The notes beneath the pieces were generated by a model. The model was not told where the DNA came from and made no database searches. It saw only the letters and a list, made by a program, of their open reading frames with translations. From positions 64,181,414 to 64,245,413 of the forward strand of contig JARCOQ010000005.1 in the NCBI GenBank assembly GCA_029207755.1: DNA of 64,000 bases. Direction: 5' to 3'. Positions 55,201-64,000 of the stretch are shown piece after piece. Numbering within the stretch: position 1 is the first letter of the stretch; every line of letters starts with the position of its first letter. The stretch is from Chamaea fasciata (taxonomy: Eukaryota; Chordata; Aves; Passeriformes; Sylviidae). The position numbers were made by a program, and so were the translations under genes.

Positions 55201-58200
55201 GCCGCCAAGACTTCCAGCACTGATGCACCGCTGGCCAGTGTCTCCTCCAGTGAAAGCCCTGCTGTCCCAGCCAGCCTCTCCACCAACTCCTCCTTCTCCT
55301 CCTCCACCGAGCTGGCCAGCCTCAGTGGGGAAATGCAGCCCAGCACCCTGCAGACCAGCAGGAGCATCTCCACTGGCAGCCTAAAGACCAGCCCCAGCCG
55401 GCTGCCCCCCAAGCCTCCAGCTGGGGCTAGCCCTACACCCATCCTCTTGGCTTCAGATGGGGGTGCTGGGAACCCCAAGACATCTTCCTCACCTAAACCA
55501 CAGCTGAAGGTGAGAAGATGACCTTCTCCCCATCCAGATCACAGGGTTTTTCTTCCCCATCCATCAATTGGTCACAGGGGATCTGTGAATCCAGGCTTGC
55601 CCCTTTGGTAGCCTTGATGTGTGACCCCCTGAAAGCAAGATTCAGGCCCATGTTAAATGGTGGCTCTGCTTGTACTCTGCCTATCCCATGTGCTAAAGAA
55701 GAGGCGGGATGTTATGTAGTCTGAGCAAATAGGAAGGGAACCATGAAGGAAAATATTTCAGCACGCTTGTGAGAGAGAGGCTGGGAAACTGATGTCAAAC
55801 ACTAGCACAGCTATTTTTTTGACTAGGTGCTTGTGGAGATGAGTGTTGTGTTCCTCCTTTAGGAGGCTGTGGGGCAGGACAAACCCTAGCACTGCCCTGT
55901 CTGCTCATTCCCTGTTGGAATCCTTCCCTTTCCTTCCCTTCCCACTTATGTATCTGGTTTTTTCCGCCTTCTCCAGTCTTCCTGCAAAGAGAACCCCTTC
56001 AATCGGAAGCCATCACCTGCTGCCTCCCCCTCGGCAAAGAAACCTACCAAGGGCTCCAAGCCCATGCGTCCTCCTGCACCAGGCCACGGCTTCCCACTGA
56101 TCAAACGCAAGGTAAAAGGCCCCTTGGGAGCAAGGAGGGAAAAGCTGGCTCTGTGCTATCCCCTATGGCTATAGCAGTCTGCAGGCACCCTGCTGATGCA
56201 ACTGTGGGCAGGGATTGCGGCAGGTAGCTGTGGCTGGGGAGGAGGCTACACCTTGTTCATGAAAGCACCGTGGTCTTCCTTTGCTCCAGAGTGGGGTGGG
56301 GATTTCAGATCCGCACTTCAATATAGAATATTCTGTTGTCCCCCTGCCCTTGTTAGTGTTGACCAACCTCTGGATTACCCCTGGAAAATGGAGTCTGTGG
56401 TAATGAAAGTGTCTGGTTTATGGTTTGACAGGTGCAGACAGATCAGTACATCCCCGAGGAAGACATCTATGGGGAGATGGATGCCATTGAGCATCAGCTG
56501 GATGAGCTGGAGCACCGTGGGGTAGCCTTGGAGGAAAAACTGCGCAGTGCTGAGAATGGTGTGTGGGTTGGGCTGTCTGTGGGTGTGGGGCAGGACAGAC
56601 CCGAGGGCTGCCCCCTCTCCAGCCAAGGAAATAGCAACAGTGACTTTCTCCCTGCTGATGCTGGGGTTGGAAGAGCACAAGAGGCTGTGCTGACCTCCAA
56701 GGCTGGTCACAACCTTACCCTGAACATGGAGATGTCCTAGATTGGAAACAGGTGGGAGAAGAGATAGGGTCTTTCTGGGCCTCAGAAACAGGCTGAGGTT
56801 GGGTTGGCTCTAGTTCAGTGCCCCTCCCCTGGCTTGGCAGAGCCCAGCCTGTTGCTGGGCAAGGGTAATGGGATCCACAAGGGCTAGGAATGGCTCTGAA
56901 TTATCCCTTTGCTTGGCAGACAACCCTGAGGATAGCCTGCTTGTGGACTGGTTCAAACTCATCCATGAGAAGCACATGCTGGTGCGCCATGAGTCTGAGC
57001 TCATCTACATGTAAGTGTGTGCAGGCGTGTGGGGAGGCACTGACACTCTCTTGGGGAACCCTTTCTCAGCCCTCCTGAAATGGTGCTTACAGGGGAGATC
57101 CTGACAGGGCCTCCTTGCCTAGAAAAGGGAGGGAGTAAGGGCAAGCAAATCTGTCCAGATGCACTGAGAACTGACCCACAGCGTGTGACCACAGCCTCTG
57201 CAGCATCTACTCCAGGAAGACCTTGAGCAGCCAGGGCTGGTCCTTACTGGTCCTTGGCTCCCTGACTCTACAGGACAAGATCAGCATCTTGATGGCTCTT
57301 TCCAAGCTCACTCTGTTCTTTGGGATGATGTTCCGCCTCTCTGGAGCCTTGCAGTGCTTCCCAACATTTCCCCCTTCCTTTGCAGCTTCAAGCAGCAGAA
57401 CCTGGAGCAGCGGCAATCAGACGTGGAGTATGAGTTGCGGTGCCTCCTCAACAAGCCAGGTAGAGCACCACTCTGGGTGTGCTTACCCCTTTTTTCATAG
57501 AATCATAGAATATATTGAGTTGGAAGGGATCAAGGGACAAGGATCATTTTTCTCCTGGGCACCATCTCCCCTCTCTCTAGGTGGATCTGAGGTGAAGAGA
57601 GGCAGATCTGTAGGGATGCCAATGCAATCAGCTGGCTCTAGAGGCTCTGTCCCATCTCAATGTATGTCCCAGCCTCGTGCAGGGGTGTGCTCCTTTTGTC
57701 CCCATGGAATGCCACATGCAGGGCTGTGTTCCCACAGCACTGCTAGCCCAGCTGGCCCTACAACATTGCCGGGTAGAGGGAATTGCGCTGGAGATCTCTG
57801 CCCCGAAGGTCTGAATTTCAGTGCTCCTTCAGCCATGTAATTGTCTGTCTTTCCCTGGGGTTTGGCTGGGTAGAGAAGGACTGGACTGATGAGGACCGAG
57901 GGAGGGAGAAGGTGTTGATGCAGGAGCTGGTGACCATCATTGAGCAGAGGAATGCCATTGTGAACTGCCTGGATGAGGACCGGCAAAGGTGAGAGAGGAG
58001 TGGGGTGGGCTGGGGGAGAAGGGAAAAGCACAGCCTGTCTGACTCAGCGCCACATGAGCGCCTTGTGGGAGTACTCCAAAATGTCCATGTTGCTGATGTC
58101 TTCACCAGGCTTCCCAATCCTTGTCTCTTTGAATGCTCTGTGTGGGAAAGACAGGACAGCACGTGCAGCATGTGGGATTTATCCTACTGGTTGCAAATAC

Positions 58201-58792
58201 TCACAAGACAGTGATGGATCTGCCCCTTTATGGCTTCTAAGTAGGAGGCTCTCTAGCCTTAAACAATACAGCAGCTGTTTTCAGGGCTGAATTCCTGACC
58301 TCTTTCCCATTCTTTCTTTCAGAGAAGAGGAAGAGGATAAAATGTTGGAAGCCATGATTAAAAAGAAAGGTAAGAAACAAACAGGAAGCTTTTTGGAGTG
58401 ATGTTTTCACTGCTGACCCCAGTAAGGGGCAGCATATGAGCCATTAGTGAAATTGTCTGCAGGAGAGATTGAATCTATTCTGTGTAGACTGGGGAAACTT
58501 TCCTGTAGGGCCAGTAAAATTAGAGGCACAGTTGTACTGCACACCCTTGTTATCAGAGAAAGTGTGCATGCAGTGGAGGGCTTTGATTAATGACTCTCAC
58601 CCTTGCCCACTGTCGTGTGTTTGTACAACTATTGACATCCCACAGTAACAACCTCCCTTTGCAACCCCAGAATTTCACAAGGAGACGGAGACCGAGAGCA
58701 AGAAGAAAGGCAAATTCAAGCCCATGAAGGTGCTTAAGCTGCTGGGCAACAAGCATGACTCCAAGAGCAAGTCAACCAAGGAGAAAAGCTAG
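39905..58792 (+). CDS. MICALL1: MICAL-like protein 1
   Basis: Sixteen coding exons are 39905-40050, 46113-46161, 48177-48318, 49428-49531, 50231-50367, 52578-53158, 53663-53726, 54384-54766, 55031-55509, 55977-56111, 56432-56558, 56920-57010, 57386-57459, 57874-57988, 58323-58369 and 58671-58792. They give 931 residues plus TAG with every phase matched. The human protein is about 863. Order: calponin-homology domain (about 1-107), LIM domain from CAAC at 167 to about 222, long Pro/Ser-rich middle with NPF motifs at 475-477 (YNPFEEED) and 701-703 (ENPFNRK), then a C-terminal bMERB coiled coil from about 745 to 900 and a lysine-rich tail. The family links Rab8, Rab35 and Arf6 to EHD1 on tubular recycling endosomes; NPF motifs bind EHD proteins. 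Intron 1 is about 6 kb and contains a CR1 fragment. Confidence 0.95.
40440..40567 (+). mobile_element. CR1 LINE 3' fragment in MICALL1 intron 1
   Basis: The segment carries the familiar CR1 tail words: CTTGGTCTAGTGGAAG, CCCTGCCCGTGG, AGGGTTGGAAC and GGTCCCTTCCAAGCC, ending near ATTCTATCACTCTGTG. The left edge is approximate. It is 5'-truncated, as most CR1 copies are. Confidence 0.8.
40568..46112 (+). other. MICALL1: Remainder of MICALL1 intron 1
   Basis: About 5.5 kb of intron with no recognised exon, RNA gene or transposon. It has a T run at about 41688-41704 and an A run at about 44394-44406. Open frames here lack family resemblance. Confidence 0.5.
46716..47021 (+). mobile_element. CR1 LINE 3' fragment in MICALL1 intron 2
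   Basis: About 306 bases closely follow a CR1 3' end: CCAGACTCTTCTGTGGTGCC, then the CATTTTTTTACAGTGAGGATG block, GTCCAGAGAGGAAGTAGAG, GGTTTGGACTAGATGATG and the terminal ATTCTGTAATTCTGTG octamer repeat. The intact 3' terminus and sense orientation show a 5'-truncated retroposition product. Confidence 0.88.
57496..57550 (-). mobile_element. CR1 LINE 3' tip, antisense, in MICALL1 intron 13
   Basis: TCATAGAATCATAGAA followed by GAGTTGGAAGGGATC is the reverse complement of the CR1 3' terminus. Only about 50 bases are recognisable; the inner edge is uncertain. Confidence 0.75.
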
Positions 58793-60444
58793 AGCAGGGG
58801 AACACCAGCAGTGGGAAGGAACCCCAACTCGCCTCTCCCTGGCCCTGGCTTGCCTCTCCTGCTCCGTCCCCAGGCACCAGAGCTGCCGCCCCAGGGAGAT
58901 GCCAGCCCTCAGCCCAGAGTGGGTGAGAATGACCAAAGCCCTCCCCTTCCCGAGGCTGTGGGGGGGCATGGCCATACCCTCCATGAAGCCTTGTTAACAA
59001 GGTGGGGAGAAGATGGATTTGCTTTTCAGATACGTTACCCAATTGTGTGCTCTTGTCATTAACTGAGAACAAGCAAAGGAGTTTGGTGTTTGTGGGAAAA
59101 CCTGCACTAACTGCACCCTGTCCCTTCTCCCACTCTAACTGTGACAGTTCCATGTGCCTCTAACTTCTACCAGGAGGGGACTGGGCCTTCTTGTCCCTCC
59201 CTGCCTGCCCACTCTTGTCCCTTTTCTCTCCCCTTTTTAATTCCAGGAGAAAACTGACATTAGAATCAGGATCCTTTGGGTTTTACTGGCCTAAACTAAA
59301 AGGTTAAAATACTCCTGCACAACAAGGCTCTAGAGCCATAGCCAAAAAAACCCCTGATGTCCTATTTATTTTGAGCTATCCCCTCCCTCGAGCACCAGGG
59401 GTGGGTGGGCTCCATCCCAAGGCTGAGAGGACCCAAGGGGACAGTGTATATCTGCTAGGATGTAGCTCACATGCCCTACTCAGGAACCCCACTGCTGCTA
59501 AACACTGCTGACTCTGCTGCCTTCCTGGGGAGGAAGGACCTGTTCCTTTTCCAGGCAAGGGAAGAAAAGCTCAAGATTGGCTGAGTGCAGGTGAGGGGCA
59601 CTAAGCTCATGTCCCTGCTCACCAGTGCCACCCTTGAGCAGCAGGGGAGAGAGGTGTGGTCACAACTGACCTTTACCAGCTTAACCTGTGTATGCTTTAA
59701 AAGTGTGCAGATGTGGCTGGTTTTTTTTTTTAAACCTTCTTTACTAGATGAATTCAAATCCATCCTAAAACTTTAAACCCCTTATTTTGTCATGTGTGTG
59801 TGTGTGTCTACATCAGAGGAGGGAATGGGAGGGCAGTTGTTCTTCCAACCATCCCTTCTTCCTTGCATTTTTGTTTCCTGCCTTCACTTCCAAGATGATG
59901 AGTTATTTATTGAATTATTGGATCAGTCTGAATTAGAGTTTCATGGGTGTTTGGTTGGTCAGCTGTTCATCATGCCTTCTCATTAGCAAATTAGGCATAA
60001 CCAGCCCTGAGCCATCTGCTGCAGTCTCTTCTAAAAACTCAACATGCTTTAGCCAAAATGCTCTCAGAGCAGTGCCTTTCAAGGTGGCTGGTGTAGCATT
60101 CTGGAGAGGGATCCTCATTTCTCAAAACCAGAGGGACCCAAGCCCCATCTCAATTCCAGCGTGTCCCCCATGGCTGGGAGCTGGCCAGCTCAGCCCTGCG
60201 CTGGTAATGCCATTTCACCCTTGCCATACCCAGCAGGCTGGTGAGGAGCAGTGGTAGGGGAGATCCCAAAGCTCAACTCTTTTCTAAGGAGAACAAATAT
60301 GCTTTAGAGCCTGCTGTCAAATCACTGTTGCCAAAAGCCATTGGGATCGCTGCAGCCTGACACTCCTTGGCCCTGTGCTCAGTCAGAAGTTTGATTTGTA
60401 AATTATATTGTACTAATTCCATGACTTCCATTCACCTGAACAGA
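58793..60444 (+). other. MICALL1: MICALL1 3' UTR
   Basis: About 1.65 kb between the stop and the polyadenylation signal. It includes a (TG)n run at about 59793-59807 and an AU-rich GTTATTTATTG at about 59903-59913, which could influence mRNA stability. The extent is inferred from the first canonical signal. Confidence 0.6.
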
Positions 60445-60450
60445 AATAAA
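60445..60450 (+). terminator. MICALL1: MICALL1 polyadenylation signal
   Basis: AATAAA within CAGAAATAAAAGAAAC, followed by a TGATTGTGGGTTAGGTTT downstream GT-rich element. Cleavage is expected near 60465. Confidence 0.75.
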
Positions 60451-61159
60451 AGAAACATTGGATTTAAAAAATGATTGTGGGTTAGGTTTCTGATTCCTTT
60501 GTGCACTTGTGCTGTCCCAGGGCCAGAGCATGCTGCCTGGCTTTGGAAAGTGGTTAAGTATTGCTAAGAAGCAGAGGATGAGATCTTAAGGAAACCAGAA
60601 ACTGGACGTTATGCTGGGATTTGCATAGGAAAAGCAGGACATCATGCTTCAGCCTGCTGGAGGACAGAGGCGCAGGTTACTTATGAGGTGACCAAACAGC
60701 CATTTCCAGTCTCTGGGAATACAGTGGCTATTCTGCATACCATGCTTTCAGGAACCAAAAAATCACAGCAAGCCCACAGCAAAGAGCAGCAGGCACTGGG
60801 GTGAAATCCGCTGTCTGCACATGGCAAGCTGCGTTCCTGAGCCCCTGTAGAGTGGGCTGCCACCAGAGGTTTGCTGATGCTGAAGGTCATAGCCACTGTG
60901 ACCTGCAGCAATGCCAAGGGCTGTGCAGTTGCATTTCATCCAGAGACATTCCTGGAGTCATGGGGCCAAGAATGAGCAGGTTACAGGTGTGGTGGCAGCA
61001 TGTGTTACCATCATGCTGTCATGAGAAATGTCCACTTCTGGGTAGATGGGAAGGAATGACATTTCTATGGATGAATTGCTTTACTCTGAGGCACTGCATA
61101 GGCAAAAGAAGCCTCTGCTTTGTCATGTTTTCGGAGCCCTTGCTATGTGTTTTCATGTC

Positions 61160-61165
61160 TTTAAT
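61160..61165 (-). terminator. C22orf23: Candidate C22orf23 polyadenylation signal
   Basis: TTTAAT on the plus strand is ATTAAA on the minus strand, about 200 bases downstream of the C22orf23 stop. It leaves about 700 bases between the 3' ends of the two convergent transcripts. Confidence 0.4.
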
Positions 61166-61367
61166 ATTATTGAGCAAGAAGGGATCTAGTGTGTGGGAAG
61201 GATTTTACAACTTCTGTCACTGTTTATGTACAAATTGGTCCTGCCTTCTAGTTTCAGGCAACAGATGGTGCTGCCCCCTCTTTGGAAACAGACAGAGAGT
61301 ATTCTCCGATGCCGAGAGTCTGGGAAGAATAGGTGGGAACAAATTGCACTTGTGTTTTGCCCTTGGC

Positions 61368-63771
<2,404 letters not shown>

Positions 63772-64000
63772 CTGGGGGATGAACCAAAAATAACAGCAAA
63801 TCAGGCAGAGGGGACTCTGGATGGATGGCTCTGGGCCATTGCTAGCAGATCTACCTGTCGATCCATAGTATCATCACAAAGAAAGACCCCAGTGCCCCAG
63901 ATGTCTCACCCTGGTCATTGGGCATGATAGACTGCAGTTCAAGTCACACCGTTGTGCCTTGTTTCCTGGCTGACCCATGGGAACAGCTTGCCCCGTTTGT
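63772..64000 (-). other. C22orf23: Intron of C22orf23 at the window edge
   Basis: The sequence upstream of the 63771 acceptor contains no segment resembling the preceding exon of the family, so it is read as intron continuing out of the window. Confidence 0.6.

Noticed and set aside
54939..55478. 179-codon minus-strand frame opposite MICALL1
   Set aside because: It is the antisense shadow of MICALL1 exon 9, whose serine and proline codons rarely give stops on the other strand.

Overview
This is vertebrate nuclear DNA, almost certainly from a bird. The genes have many short exons with GT..AG introns, promoters lie in CpG islands, and CR1-type LINE 3' ends and avian-style retroviral LTRs lie between and inside genes. 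The gene order matches human 22q13.1: GCAT - GALR3 - ANKRD54 - EIF3L - MICALL1 - C22orf23. A noggin-family gene absent from the human interval sits between GCAT and GALR3. The species cannot be fixed from the sequence alone.

Layout. 1-3740: the last seven coding exons of GCAT (+), a mitochondrial threonine-catabolic enzyme, whose 5' end lies before the window. 6368-7230: an intronless noggin4-like secreted protein (-). 9777-11978: GALR3 (+), a two-exon galanin/spexin-type receptor whose only coding intron carries a 349-bp solo LTR. 12140-18970: mostly non-coding, with a 751-bp solo LTR at 14307-15057. 18977-26939: ANKRD54 (-), eight exons, with an old gamma-like endogenous retrovirus in intron 2. 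26940-27303: a short CpG-rich bidirectional promoter with four CCAAT boxes. 27304-36632: EIF3L (+), 13 coding exons, complete at 564 aa. 39905-58792: MICALL1 (+), 16 coding exons, complete at 931 aa. 61368-63771: the last four coding exons of C22orf23 (-), which continues past the right edge.

The neighbours do not form one pathway. They are a conserved syntenic block of unrelated genes: mitochondrial amino-acid catabolism, a secreted antagonist, a neuropeptide GPCR, a kinase-shuttling adaptor, a translation initiation factor, an endosomal recycling scaffold and an uncharacterised UPF0193 protein. All exon joins were made by hand from GT/AG sites, reading phase and remembered family sequences. 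In every complete gene the joined exons keep one open frame to a stop. I found no unknown operon-like or defence-like system. The most notable content is the noggin4-like gene, the apparently intact avian GALR3 and the well-delimited LTR insertions.
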